NCBI GenBank assembly: GCA_027946365.1
Contig: JAPEUQ010000018.1
Location: forward strand, 62,001 to 126,000
Length of the DNA: 64,000 nt
From: Kalmusia sp. IMI 367209
Lineage: Eukaryota; Ascomycota; Dothideomycetes; Pleosporales; Didymosphaeriaceae
Direction of reading: 5' to 3'
The notes under the pieces were generated by a model. It worked only from the letters and a program-made list of their open reading frames with translations, was not told the DNA's origin and searched no databases. This document shows positions 11,503-24,817 of the stretch, piece by piece. The position numbers and the translations under genes were made by a program. Position 1 is the stretch's first letter, and each line of letters opens with the position of its first letter.

Positions 11503-14256
11503 TCAGTGCTCAGTCCCCAGCACCTTCTTGAACGCTCCCATGTCCCTCTCATACGCCTCCACCTTCTCCTGGCTCTTCGCCAACTTCCCCATCAAATACT
11601 GCACCCTCCCCGCCAGCATCGCCGGCCGCCCCTCGATCTCGCTCAGCCGCAACAACTCCGTCTCGCACTTATCAATCGTCGCATTCTCCACTTTCACGAG
11701 CTCGTTCAAGATGGCTAGATCCAGACGACTCTTCAGCACACTGTCCTCCGTCAGGCGCTTGAAGGCAGGGTGATAGACCGGCTTGCCGGGCTTGATGAGC
11801 GAGGGACGGCCAGAAGGCGATGACACGATGGTGATGAGTTCGGCCTGCTCGAGGGCGCGAAGGGTTTTCTCGCCGCCGGTTTTGTACATGTCGTCGAGGA
11901 GGACTTCATTGTAGCGCAGGGATTCTTTTTCGGCGAGCTGCTTGATGAGCAGCCATGCCTGCTCGGGCGACCATCTCTTGCCGTCCGAGTCGTCCATGCC
12001 GAAGATGTACATTTTCAGAATCTCTGATGCAGACTGGTCGATGATCTCATGCACGGCCTTGATAGGTGTCTCGCCGGTTTTGATCCTGCGGGCGAGGAAC
12101 TCGAGGTCGGTGAGGCGGCCGCCGAGGAGGTCGATGCAGGTATCCAGTTCGCCGAGATCTGTGCGTGTCTGTGAGGGCATCTGTTTCTCGGAGCCATCTT
12201 TGGGTTCGGGGTCATCGGCAACGTCCGCGTCGAGATGGCGTATAACAAATTTCTTAGCCACTTGAGGTGAGCAGTCCGAGAGGGGAATCTGGCGGAAGAC
12301 GCGGTCGGGAAGCGCTTTGGAGAGGGATTTGCTATAGGAAACGTCATTTGTGAGGAAGACCACATGAGCGATGTTTGCGGTGGTGAGGCGTGCGGCCCTG
12401 ACAGGAGGTTAGCCTATGTGAGAACGAATTGAAAAAACAAGAATAAGTGCTTTACTCACCAGTCAGCAATCTTGTCATATACGACACCTCCTTCCTGACT
12501 TTTATGTAGGAAATTGTCGATGATGACAACCGGTCGCTTTTCAGGGTGTGCTTCTAGCCACTCGTCATCGCCAAGATAAGCATCTTTGTCGTTCTTGTGG
12601 CGCTGATCCAAAGCGATCTGTCGAAGAGCGTTGCCAGTCGTGTTCCAAATTTTCGCAAGCTGAGAGTCCAGAGTCTCGGAGAAACCCGTCTTGACGCCAG
12701 TAGCACCTTGAGCTGCCATGTCAATCATGCCGCTGATGCTGTTCATCCAAGAAAAGACTGGTCGGTACCCAACGCCTGCCGCCGCAGCATTGATTGTAGC
12801 GCTGTCGCCACGAGCTTCTTGAACAGGTTTGCAATCGATGACGAGCTTGTACTTCCTATCCTTAAGGGCTTGGTCGATGACCAATTCCTTCTTTCCAGAA
12901 CCACGAGGTCCTTGGACGATGATGAATGTATCTGCTGTTTCCATGAGCCATGTCTGGATCTGCTCGATGTTCTGCTTCCGATCATCCCAAACTACCTCCA
13001 TGCCTGAATCATCATCACCCTTGCGGCGCCACGGGATGAAATCCGTTGCATAGCCGATGAGTCGTTTGTATATTTTGTTGTCCTGGAGATGCAGTGACCT
13101 GGTTATATGCGCCTTGACGAAGAAAGTTCGGATCCTATAGTAGCCATTAGTATATCAAGCAGCACGTGTCATACGATAAACTTACGGGTCAAATATTGCC
13201 ACTGTGATACCTGCCGCAAGTGCAGCTAGAATCGGGATGACGATTCGGGGATGATTGACCAGCCAATCTCTGATCCAATGCGCCTTGATCTTCTGTTCAT
13301 ACTTCAGTCGCAATAGCGTTCCCTTCTTGCCACCACCTTCCGCTTCACCAACAAGATACCCATGCATACAATTCCTCGCCATGATCGCATTCGACAGCGT
13401 TGAAAAGTCCAGATACGCAAATTTAGGCAGGATCTTAGAATCTGGTGGCTGCACCACAATATCCTGCAACTTGCCATACGGCCTGAAAAACGAGTAAAGC
13501 TGCTCTTGCGACATCTCCACAGCCTCAGCTCCTGGCTCCGAAGGTACAAACTCTACTCTCAGTCTCGGCGTAGGCAGTCGGAAGAGGTCCTCTACCCATG
13601 GTCGGCCTTTTACGGCATTCACGTGCATTCGTCTCCACGGGCTCCACCACGGTTTGACAGGCTTCTTTTTCAGATACTCCTTCAGCACCTTCTCGACTTC
13701 GGACGTCGGCGTATTCGCATCGTGCGTATATTTGACAAAAGCACCTCCTTCCTTCAATCGTAAGAGTGTCTCAGTAGCTTTGACGGAGATGTTAGCTTTA
13801 GCACTGGCTTTCTGGATGACCGTGCTCGGATCGGTGCCCGTGACAATGGGATTGATAATGCGATCGAGAAACCCCGCAGGCTTGTCCGAAGCCAAAGGAA
13901 GACCCAGAAATTTTTGAATCTTCAGCGGGAATACATCTTGCACCGTCAGCCATGAAATGAGAACCACGCTGCGCGAAGCCTACTGTCGAAGAAAAGCAGC
14001 CCTTCATTCGGACCTGCGCTGATGTGGCCTGATTTATCCTCTCCAGCTTGCAGAGACGCATACCGACTGCCTAGAGCCGCATACTTGCCGCATGGTAGAC
14101 GATGGGTCCTGCTTAGTATCAGTATCTGCGTCTCCTGTTCGTGATCGACGGTTAAGCTTTTTGGACGCACCTTGTCAGCGGCCCCTGCAGCCTTGTCTGC
14201 GCGGATATGGAACCGCGTTGGAACGTGGCACCGTGCCACGCAGACCTAGGAAGCAT
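11503..14256 (-). CDS. YME2: Mitochondrial inner-membrane protein Yme2 (mitochondrial escape protein 2)
   Basis: Five exons on the minus strand: 14256-14171, 14111-13984, 13936-13186, 13134-12460 and 12397-11503; introns 59, 47, 51 and 62 nt; 844 residues, close to yeast Yme2 (850). The start at 14256 gives an Arg-rich amphipathic presequence (MLPRSAWHGATFQRGSIS) and joins in frame to SGHISAGPNEGLLFFDN. An ATG at 14239 is in the wrong frame for exon 2. An RRM-like domain lies at about 196-286, a membrane span near 301-321 (IVIPILAALAAGITVAIF) and an AAA-type NTPase after it: Walker A GPRGSGKK (about 396) and Walker B RPVVIIDNF (about 521). A coiled tail ends the protein. Yme2 is an inner-membrane protein affecting mtDNA stability and nucleoid structure. 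The first acceptor is a tandem CTAAGCAG, so two isoforms differing by one residue are possible. Confidence 0.93.
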
Positions 14257-14735
14257 AACTATGGTAAAGCGCTACGGTGATGATACCTCTGAAGGCATGA
14301 TGCGGTGTCGGCCTGCGAAAGAAACGCGAGGTCCAGAGGTCGGAAGATTGACATCTGCTAATGACGTCACGCGATCTCAATTATATCCTTGTCTTGGAAG
14401 CAACGTCACGTGCACCACAACTCTGCACCCAATTCCATCCAAGATTGCTACTGCAAATGTGTCTCGACCTTCATCTGCTCCGTATATCCGAAGTCATTTT
14501 ATACTAATGTGTATCCATTGCAAATTATACAATCTAAAAACATATGCTAACTGTACATTGCAAATGCCGCCCAAAGTGACTCCTGTCAAAGTGAAAGAGG
14601 TATCTTGCAAGTTTAACGATTGAGAACATGCCCAAAACAAGAACCGAATAAATGTGCAGAGAATCATCAAAATCATTCCGAAGCCGTGCAATCGACTCTT
14701 CATCGAGGCCATAATAAGTCATTGAATCTCATAAC
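14257..14735. promoter_or_regulatory. YME2 promoter with a CRE-like palindrome and an E-box
   Basis: The spacer between the GLT1 stop and the YME2 start (both minus strand). It contains the perfect 8-bp palindrome TGACGTCA at 14362-14369, the consensus for CREB/ATF-type bZIP factors, and CACGTG at 14407-14412, the core E-box for bHLH factors. Both lie 100-160 bp upstream of the YME2 ATG. Binding is inferred from consensus only. Confidence 0.4.
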
Positions 14736-17700
14736 TTAGGCGGCAACTGTAACCAACTTTTCTGCAGGCGCTCCATTCGCCTTGCCCAAGAGTGCGTAGG
14801 GAGGGCTCTTCACGATACCACCGGTGACGGGAAGCTGCGAGCCAACACCGCTGAGGAAAGTGTCGACGTCGCGAGCGCACTGTCGTCCTTCATTGATACC
14901 CCTAGTTGATATTAGCGTATGATAAAAAAAAGTGAGTAAGAGTATAACTTACCAGACAATCAAAGATTGTCCACGGCGACAGTCACCGGCTGCGAAGACG
15001 CCAGGAAGGTTAGTGTTGTAGTGGCCGGGTGATGTCTTGACGTTCTTGCGGGCATCGCGCTCGACAATATCGGCGAGCACGCGCTCTTCGGGGCCCAAGA
15101 AACCCATGGACAAAAGAACAAGGTCCGCGGGGAAGAATCGCTCACTGCCTTCCACTTGCTTCATGTCCCAACCGCCTGTGGCGGACTTAGTCCACTCAAC
15201 GCTAACGGTGTTGATGCCTTTGACCTTGCCAGATCCGTCGTCGACGAACTCCTTAGACAAGACACAATACTCACGAGGATCTTTGCCCATGTGTGTCTTG
15301 ACTTCAGAGTGACCATAGTCAGTGCGGAAGATACGCGGCCACTGGGGCCATGGGTTGTCGCGCGCACGCTCTGGTGGAGGCTGGGGGAGGAGCTCGAAGT
15401 TGACGACCGATTTCGCTCCGTGACGGACAGAGGTACCGATGCAGTCGTTACCAGTGTCACCACCTCCAATGACTACAACGTGTTTATCCTTAGCCGAGAT
15501 GTAGGCATCGTCGGCTAGCTCGGAATCGAGCAGCGACTTGGTGTTCTTGTGCAGGAACTGCATAGCGAAGTGCACTCCCTCGAGGTTGCGGTTGGGGATG
15601 GGCAAGTCACGAGCAACGGTCGCACCAGTTGCAAGGATAACAGCATCGTACTCGGCGCGTAGAGATTCCAGGGTTGGTTGACCCTCCGCGCCTACAGCGA
15701 CACCTGTTACGAACTTGACACCCTCGGCTGCCAGGAAGTCCACACGTCGCTGCACGACCTTCTTGTCAAGCTTCATATTAGGGATGCCGTACATTAGCAA
15801 ACCACCAACGCGGTCAGCGCGCTCAAAGACGGTGACTTCGTGGCCACACTTGTTAAGCTGATCCGAGGCGGCAAGACCGGCAGGGCCAGAGCCGATGATG
15901 GCAACCTTCTTGCCAGTACGGGTTTGGGGCGGTGACGGAACCATCCAGCCCATCTCGAAGCCACGATCGATGATAGCGCACTCGATAGACTTGATGCCGA
16001 CGGGATCTTCGTTGATGCCAAGAACGCAAGCACCCTCGCAAGGAGCAGGGCAAACACGACCGGTGAACTCAGGGAAGTTGTTCGTCATGAGCAATCGGTT
16101 GAGCGCGTCGCGCCATTGGTTTTGAAAGATTAATTCATTCCATTTGGGGATGATGTTTGAAATCGGGCAACCAGTGTCGGACTGACAGAAAGGTACGCCG
16201 CAGTCCATGCAGCGAGCGGCCTGATACTTGAGTTCGTCCTCGTTCAAGCGCTGGGAAAGCTCTGACCAATCGCGGGTTCGGGTCTTGGGATTGCGGTACT
16301 TCTCGGAACGGCGTTGATATTTCATAAAGCCGCGGGTCTTGTCAAGCACGAGAGCCTTCTTCTTCTCGGCCTTTGCATCAGTAACGCTTTCCTCGATGTC
16401 GAGGAGGTCGCTCTTCTTCTTCTCCTTGGCCTCAGCTTCGTGGCCCGCCTTCAGCGAATCCTCATGGGCCGATCGAACGGGGTTACCAGGAAGGATCGGT
16501 AGAGGGTATTCCTTCTTCCTCTTTTCAGCCTCCTTGGCGGCGTCTTCCAGGAGAACACGCTTGTAGTCAACCGGCATGACCTTGACAAAGCGAGGCAGAG
16601 CACGGTTAAAGTCCAAGAGGATGCGGGCGGCAAGCTCGGAGCCTGTGTAATGATGGTGGTCTTCAATCAGACCGCGCACGAAAGCAATCTCCTGAGGATC
16701 TTCAATTCCGGAAAGCTCCACCATCTCCTGGTTCACCTTCTGCTCAAAGTCCTGGTGGATATCGAGGACGTAGGCGATACCGCCAGACATACCAGCAGCG
16801 AAATTGCGACCAGTAGAGCCAAGGACGACAATGCGACCACCAGTCATGTACTCACAACCGTGGTCACCAACGCCTTCAACAACAGCGGTAGCGCCAGAAT
16901 TGCGGACAGCGAACCGCTCAGCAGCCACACCACGGAAGAAGCAGCTACCTTTAGTGGCACCATACAAGCAGACGTTTCCGATAAGAACGTTCTCCTCAGC
17001 CCTATACAGTGCCGTGCGGGGTGGATAGACGATAAGACGGCCACCAGAGAGGCCCTTACCTACATAGTCATTGGCGTCTCCCTCAAGTTCCAGAGTGACA
17101 CCCGGCGCGAGGTAGGCGCCAAAGGACTGGCCCGCGGACCCACGGATGTTGGCGTGGATCGTATCTTGAGGCAGGCCAGCCTCGCCGTAGCGACGGCTGA
17201 TCTGGTAAGAAAGGGTGGCGCCTAGCGCACGGTCGGTGTTAACGATGTCGCACTCGATGCGTGCAGGCAAGCCCTTCTCGAGAGCCAACTCAGACTCTGC
17301 AATGAGCTTGTTATCAAGACGCACGTGAAGACGGTGATCCTGCTTGCGAACGTTGAAGGTAGCCACACCAGGTCGAAGGGTGTGAGCAGGCGTCAAGATC
17401 AGAGAAAGATCTATGTTCTCTGTCTTGGCCGTGCGAAGATCGTCTCGAACGCGAAGCACCTCGCAGTGGCCGACCATGTCGTTGATGGTACGGAAACCAA
17501 GCTTAGCCATGATGGCACGAAGCTCGTTGGCGACGTAGTAGAAGAAGTTGATGACGTGCTCGGGCGTCCCGACAAACTTCTTCCTGAGCTCGGGGTCTTG
17601 CGTGGCAATACCAACAGGGCAAGTGTTCCTGATGAAATAATTAGCAAACCATATCGAATCTATAGAAGGTACGGCTAGAGGACAAGAGTTTGAGGACCTT

Positions 17701-20700
17701 TGGGCGTTGTATTATGTGTGCTGGGAAAACTCAGCACATAAAACACGGCCCGTCCTCAAACCTTTGTCTTGAAACTGGAGAAATGGGATATCACGAACAA
17801 ATGACATTTTCTCATCATGATGCAACCCATGGCGATGAGAGGAGTGGTAGCAAAGCCCCATTCTTCGGCACCAAGAAGACACGCGATAGCGACGTCGCGA
17901 CCTGTTCGAAGCTGTCCATCAGTCTGTACAATAACACGGCCACGGAGATCGTTGAGGACCAGAGTCTGGTGAGTCTCGGCAAGACCCAATTCCCAAGGGA
18001 GACCGGCGTACTTGATACCGGTCCATCGGGAGGCACCGGTACCACCATCGTGACCCGAGATCAAGATGTGGTCAGCCTTAGCCTTAGCCACACCGGAAGC
18101 GACGATACCAACACCAGTCTCGGACACGAGCTTGACAGAGACACGGGCGCGCGGGTTCGAGCACTTGAGGTCGTAGATCAACTGCTTAAGATCTTCAATC
18201 GAGTAGATGTCGTGATGAGGTGGAGGGCTGATGAGACCGACACCAGGAGTAGAATGACGCGTCTTCGCAATAGAAGCAGACACCTTGTGGCCAGGAAGTT
18301 CACCACCTTCGCCAGGCTTGGCGCCCTGAGCCATCTTGATTTGGAGTTCGTCGGCATCGGCAAGGTAATTGCTCGTCACACCGAAACGACCAGAGGCGAT
18401 CTGCTTGATAGCGGAGCGCATAGTATCACCATTCTCCATCCGCAAGCTTCGCTCAGGATCTTCACCACCCTCACCAGTGTTAGACTTGCCGCCTAGTCGG
18501 TTCATAGCGACGGCAAGGGTGGAATGGGATTCCATGGAGATGGAGCCGTACGACATAGCACCGGTCACGAAGCGGCGAACGATATCGGTCCAAGGCTCGA
18601 CCTGGTCGATGGGAATCGGGTTGCGGTCTTCGAAGTTGAAGTCGAGTAGGCCGCGCAGGGTGCAGTCCTTAATGCGCTCGTACTCGGCAATAGAGTATGC
18701 TTCGTACGACTTGTCGTTCTTGGTGCGGACCGCATCCTGAATATTGGCAATGGCAGTCGGGTCGTTGACGTGAGCTTCACCACCGTCTCGCCAATGGTAC
18801 TCACCAGTTTCGGCGAGTCCGGGAACCTCAACAATGCTACGGCTTGGGAAACCCTTCTCGTGGAGTGCGAAAGCGTCCTGGGCAAAGTCTTTGAAGGTAG
18901 CACCCTTGATACGAGTAGCAGTTCCTGTGAAGCAGCGGTCGACAACTGAATCATCGATACCAAGAGCTTCGAAGATCTGAGCTCCCTTGTACGACTGGAG
19001 GGTTGAAATACCCATCTTGCTCATAACCTTCAGAATACCTCCATCGCAAGAGTGCTTGTAGTTGTCGATGAGCTGTTCAGGTGAGAGCTTCTTCCGGATA
19101 AGGCCTTCGCGGTGCATCTTCAAGATACATTCAATAGCTAGGTATGGGCAGATAGCATCAGCACCGTAGCCTACAAGAACGGCCATGTGCTGGACTTCAC
19201 GAGCCTCAGCAGTCTCGACGACAAGCGCAACACGTGATCGTGCCTTGCTTCGGACAAGGTGGTGGTGGACCATACCGGTCGCGAGACAGGCGGAAACAGC
19301 CACTCGGTCTACTCCGGTGGCGCGATCGGAAAGAACAAGGATGTTGTCACCACTGTCGATACACTCAGTGGCAGCATCGCAGATACGATCGAGCGCATTG
19401 ATGTATCCATCGACGCCTTCGCTCTTCGGGAAAGTGATGTCTATGGTCTTCACAGTCCATTCGGGGTAGAGTGTATGGGCGTTGACCAAAGCCTTGTACT
19501 CCTCCAAGGAAAGGATAGGCGAAGGGAGAAGGAGTCGACCGCACTGAGATTCGTTCATCTCGAGCAGGTTGCCCTGAGGTCCAACGTAGGCCTCCAGTGA
19601 CATAACGATCGCTTCTCGGATGGGATCGATGGGAGGATTCGTAACTTGTGCGAACAGCTGGCGGAAGTACTCGTACATAAGGCGCGGTTGTTGGGCCAGA
19701 CAAGCGAGAGGGGCATCGTTACCCATGGATCCCAAAGCCTCCTTGGAGTCGGCCGCCATAGGAGCCAGAAGCAGGGTCACTTGCTCGAGCGAGTAGCCGA
19801 ATGCTTTCAAGCGGGGGTCTTCGTGAACACGCGTCTCCGTGAGAGCGTAGCTAAGATCCACGCCCTTCTCGAGGACTTGCTGCTTGACCTTAGGCAGGGT
19901 CAAAAGGTTCCTTTCGACCCACAAGCGGAAATCATGACGAGCTGCCACCGTGTTCTTCAGCTCCGAGTCGTCAATGATGCGACCAGCAACCGTGTCAACG
20001 AGCAACATACGTCCGGGTTGAAGACGACCCTTCTGCACAACTCGCTCCGGCTCGATGGAGATAGTACCGACCTCTGAAGCGCAAACAATTCTGTCGTCAT
20101 CGGTCACGTAGTATCGGCAAGGTCGAAGACCGTTTCGGTCGAGGTTCGCTCCACAGTATCGTCCATCAGAAAACGTGAAAAGCGCCGGGCCATCCCAAGG
20201 CTCCATCATGCATGCAGCCCATTCATAGAAGGCTTGCTTAGCAGGATCCATTGAGTGGTTACCTTGCCATGCTTCTGGAACCATGAGCATGACAGCTTCT
20301 GGGAGTGATAGAACACCGTTGATCGTGAGCAATTCGAGCACATTGTCGAATGCAGCAGAGTCGGAACCTCCGTCTTCGACGATGGGGTACAGGAGGTCAA
20401 GGTCTTCACCAAACATTTCCGACTTCATCACACCTTCTCTAGACCGCATCCAGTTCTTGTTACCTCGTAGCGTGTTGATCTCACCATTGTGGGCTGCCCA
20501 TCGCAAGGGCTGGGCACGGTCCCAGCTAGGGAATGTGTTAGTAGAGAAACGCGAATGAACGAGAGCAAAGTGTCCCTCATAATCGACAGAGAGAAGGTCG
20601 TGATAATATTCGTATACTTGCACGGGGGCGAGCTGACCCTTGTACACAATGTTCTTGTTGCTCAAGGAGCAAATGTAGAACCAGTTGTGAAGGCCAATCA

Positions 20701-21504
20701 CGTGCGTGGAGCGCTTGCGCAGCACATAGAGCTGTCGCTCGAAGTACCCGCTATCGAACGTCTGGTCGAAGTCCGGCTTCGGCTCTCTACCCTCGCCATA
20801 TGCATTCTTCAGCACGACAAATGGCTGGAGTATGATTGGCTCCCGCGACAAGGCTGCCGGACCAAGCAGCGTGGAGTCTCTAGGGACCTCTCGCCAGCCC
20901 AATACTCTCAGATCCAGCTGATCAGCCACATCCTCGAACATCGCCTTGGTTTCATCCAGCGCTGCGGGATCCGGCTTGAAGAAAAGATTACCAGTCGCGT
21001 ACTCGCCCTGGGGAGGGAGCGTGTAGCCCTGCTCGCGTCCGAACTCCTTCAGGAAGAATCGGTGGGGAATCGAGGTCATGACACCGGCGCCATCGCCGTC
21101 ACGGGCGTCCGATCCCACAGCACCTCGATGCGTCATGTTGCATAGCAATGACCGTGCTGTAGACTTGTAAGTAGAGGTATATAAAACTTGAACCGCGTGA
21201 CCTTACCGTCCGACACAATTTTGTGGCTCGCCTTGCCCTTGATGTGGCTGCCAATGGTTAGCCCAAACTAAACAAAAAAAAAACCACGTAATTAGTTGAT
21301 ATGTATGGTCACGTACGCAGCAAAACCGACACCGCAGGCATCCTTCTCGTACTCGGGGTCATATAGACCCTGCTTCAAGGGAAGCGCACCTGCCCACGAC
21401 TTGTTCTCGGGGCCATCTTGGTAAGGAAAGACGGAGCTTTCCTCCTCGACAATCGGCGTATCCTGGGGCAATTTGGTATCTTGGGCGAAGGAAACGCTAC
21501 CCAT
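14736..21504 (-). CDS. GLT1: NADH-dependent glutamate synthase (GOGAT)
   Basis: Five exons on the minus strand: 21504-21317, 21247-21207 (41 nt), 21156-17799, 17628-14953 and 14901-14736; introns 69, 50, 170 and 51 nt; 2142 residues, matching yeast Glt1 (2145). It makes two glutamates from glutamine and 2-oxoglutarate. A short propeptide precedes the catalytic Cys57 of the class II glutamine amidotransferase domain (KDACGVGFA). Next come the FMN-binding synthase domain and the 3Fe-4S cysteines ([16 protein letters not shown], split by intron 3), then the GXGXG beta-helix ([11 protein letters not shown]). The fused small-subunit-like part has iron-sulphur cysteines ([19 protein letters not shown]), an FAD site ([14 protein letters not shown]) and an NADH site ([12 protein letters not shown]). 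Intron 3 has an unusual GTTCGT donor. Long ORFs opposite this gene are shadows. Confidence 0.97.
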
Positions 21505-24500
21505 TATATCGGCGGTCGGCCGAAATTCTGAGGTTGACGTTGGGTCGAGGTCGCGCGTGTCTCAAATGACAGTGGTGGGGGTGGTTTCGGGGTCGCGAGT
21601 CCGGCTGGTTGGTATTCGTTGCTCTGGAACTGGATCAATCGATTAGCGGCCACATTCAATATCAAGTTCTGGCGTGTTGTTGTGAAGTTTGCGCAACTGC
21701 CAACTGCCCCGTGCAAATGGGAAAAAAGGGCCCAGGTCGGCGATTTTCAGTCACAGCAGAAAAACAGCCCGGTGTTTGCTGGCGGCCAATTCCGCGCAAC
21801 GAGCAAGCTTCGTCACCAACAGTCGAGCTCCCAATGCGGATAGCTGATGCCAATGGACGCTATGCTAGGCTCGGCGGCGACCGATGAATGCAACAGAAGC
21901 ACAGAGTGTTGATAAGGGAGGCGGCGAATGGGAAGCGGCGGGGTAGTGCTCTCTCCCAGAAACGGCGTTCGCTAGACCCCGGTGCGCGACCAGGTGTGTG
22001 CAGAGCGCAGGCTGTATGGTTGAAGGCGGGAGGCGGGTGGTGCAGGAGAGTGCAGGCTGTATCTGACTTACGCGCAGTGGTGGGTCAGGTGGGACGGGGC
22101 CTAACGGTGGACTCGGCGGTGATCGAGCGAGCAACTTCCAGCAGAGAGTGGGTGGAGAGAAGAGGAGAGAGGGCCGTGGTAGGGTGGGAGAGAGGGCTTA
22201 TGAAGGAGGGAAACCGGGTGGGGTACTAAAATTCGCTGCACTAGACCTTCACTATTGCCCTACCAATGGGTGCGCTCGGCTGGGCGTTGAAGGAGGGCTA
22301 TTCTGCTGCTTCGAGACGTCTCCACTCTGTCGCCGGCTTGCACTGTTTGTTTCCGGGCTCGGTCGTGGGCTTGGGACTCTATTCGTTTGTATACCGGGGC
22401 GGCATGGCATGGTGCTCGAAGCGGCACATGTCAACACGTCTGCATTCGCCCCTCCACGGCGAACAATGAAATCAGCGGCGCGCCATTGGCCCACGCTACG
22501 CAATTGATTTTCGAGATTTTCAGAGTTTCAAAGTTTCAGAGTGTCATCGTCTGCTCGTCTGACGCGCCGGAGAAGCTTGAGTGAGCTGCTCGTTGTCTAC
22601 ACGCATGCGCGCTGCAGTATGTATGCGACAGCCCTGCAGCTCTGTCGTGCGTGGTGAACTTTTTGCCGGGTACCCCACGAATTTCTGCTACCCTCCACTA
22701 CCGTAAACGGCGATAGCAGCGCCAGGGCCTGGCCCGCGCCCGGGCGGTGGGCTCGTAGTCTGGCGCCAGCCGTCTGCCATTCGCTCCGACGTCGCTTTGA
22801 CAGCAAATGATTGCATGCTGCATGAGCTTTCCGCTCTCCAAGCTCCACCGCGCTGCAGCCCACGCGGCAGACTTACAACTGCGCCCGTGGTATTGGTCGA
22901 CTTACCTTTCCGCCAGATCGCATTGGCTCTCGCCCGTCTAGCGTAACGTTGCCGATGCTTCTTCGCCGTAATTCGACGTGGTCATGCCTCTGATCCTGTC
23001 CTTATCGCCCGTCGGGGTACACCCTCGGTGGAGAGGGCCAATTCCCATAGGCCGGGAGATCGTGAATCCCCCGCCTGCGCTCAGCGGAACATCCATTGAC
23101 GGGTCTGCATGGCGGCGGTCGTCGACATCACCGCAGCGCGGAACACACCGATCTTTCCAAAAACAAGCCAACGGAGTAATTTTGCCTGCCCATCGTCCAT
23201 GCTTTGCCCCTGTGCAGTACATTCGAGCAGCGTGTTGAACGGAAGCTTCTCCGGCAATGCTAGCAATTCCGCCACGCACGCATCGAAGGTACCAATCTCT
23301 CTCCATCTCGGGTCAGACCGGAATCGACGTGTTGGAGCTTGGTGTAGCTACATGGCGGGAGACGCTTCTCGCCTGATAATTCCATGAGTCACGAGAACGC
23401 GGGCTCTCGCCCACGTACCTAGGCAGCCGTACTCGCGTGTGCCCTCCCAAGGCGCCGATATCGCCTCCATGGTTCGAGCAGGAGAAATGGAGCGACGCTG
23501 GCAATAAAAAGGCTAAGCATCCGCACATGGCTCTCGCGGCACGACCTGTTCGCTGCTCTCCGGCGGTCAACGTGCCCGTTCGTAGACCCATCCATCAGCC
23601 TGCCTGATAATTTCCGTGTTTGGGTTTGGAGGCGACGGTACCTTGGTGGGAGGGCACGATATTCTTCCGGGAGGAGCTCCTGTCCTCGCCGCTACTCTGT
23701 CTTGACGTGAAAGATTCTCGTATGAACTACACTCAGCCGTGCCATGGGGGGTGGATCTCGCCCGGCGGGGACCTCTCTGTATCAGGGTGTTCCGAGTGAG
23801 GCTGCTGCCCGCGTGACGAGTTCTCTGCACGTTCCTTCTGTGCTGCTCCAAGCTGCATGAAGAACAGAGGTGATGCCTGTCCTCATCACCCTTGCGGGAC
23901 AACGGACCGCGAAGTCGCCCGCTGCTTGCATGTCGGTCTCATCGACACCGCAGCGGGATGTTTTTCGCCGAACGGAGACCGGCGTCTGTTCATCTCCAGG
24001 TCTTGGGTTGACTATACGTGCCAATCGGGTGGAGTGAGTGGTAGAATTAACGAGCGAATCAAATCGAGAAGTGGCCGCACAACCGGCCTAAAAGCAACGA
24101 CACACCGTAGTAGAGGAATCACGCAAATAAAAGTAGGCGTGTGGGAGGATGAACAGATCGTAGCATGATGCTCGTCCCACACGCGGTCACGCTTGTGAGG
24201 CTGTTGGTGTTACTGTGAATGGCAGGATGGACTAGCGTCGTGTCCACGACGACGATTTGCGAGATCTTCTCAATATCGGAAATTGTTCCAAGCCAAGAAG
24301 AATACTGACAGCACGACGTTGTTCAGCCAGGTTTACATTAGGCATGACAAATATTTCACCCTCCTAGATTGCGATTTCACGTTTGAGATGTAGACCTACA
24401 CGAACGTTGCCACCCCTCGCTCCTTCCTAGCCCCGGGGACTGCCGCGAACAGATCAAGATCGACACTGGCATGTAGACATCAAGAAAAGTTAAGAATCAT

Positions 24501-24817
24501 GTAGCATTCATGATAATGCGCTAAACCTTTGTGTGTGGTGGCACGTATCCATGCTGTGCGTGCTACGCGTCGCAAGTGCACGACACCTGCACCCGAACCT
24601 CCAGCATCCATAAACAGCGCCAAGACTCCATATACAATCGAGCCTGCCCCCTAACCAATGCCGACATGCTTTTGTTATACCGGCCTATCGGAAAGACCCA
24701 AAGGGATGCGCGTATAATGTTCGTGAGCACGTCGAAGAAGAGCTGGGGTATGGTCAGTGCCAGAGCGGGGTTGTATAAAGTGAGGCGTACCAGGGAATGA
24801 AGAGAGTGAGCACTCAC
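21505..24817. other. 3.3-kb gene-free region upstream of GLT1
   Basis: The largest gap in the otherwise dense first 29 kb. It is GC-rich around 21850-24000. ORFs of up to about 120 residues occur in every frame on both strands, overlap each other, and show no domain, signal peptide or splice-compatible pieces that I recognise. There is one GATA-factor core (GATAAG) at 21911-21916, relevant because GLT1 is a nitrogen-metabolism gene, but a single site is weak evidence. It could hold a long GLT1 leader or a noncoding RNA, which sequence alone cannot show. Confidence 0.4.

Noticed and set aside
16650..20077. Long plus-strand ORFs (191, 268 and 143 residues) opposite GLT1
   Set aside because: They mirror the codon structure of the antisense glutamate synthase exons and contain no domain; such shadows are expected opposite long GC-rich genes.
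22252..23902. Several 80-120-residue ORFs in the GLT1 upstream region
   Set aside because: They overlap on both strands, have no shared frame or splice sites, and look like random ORFs of GC-rich DNA.
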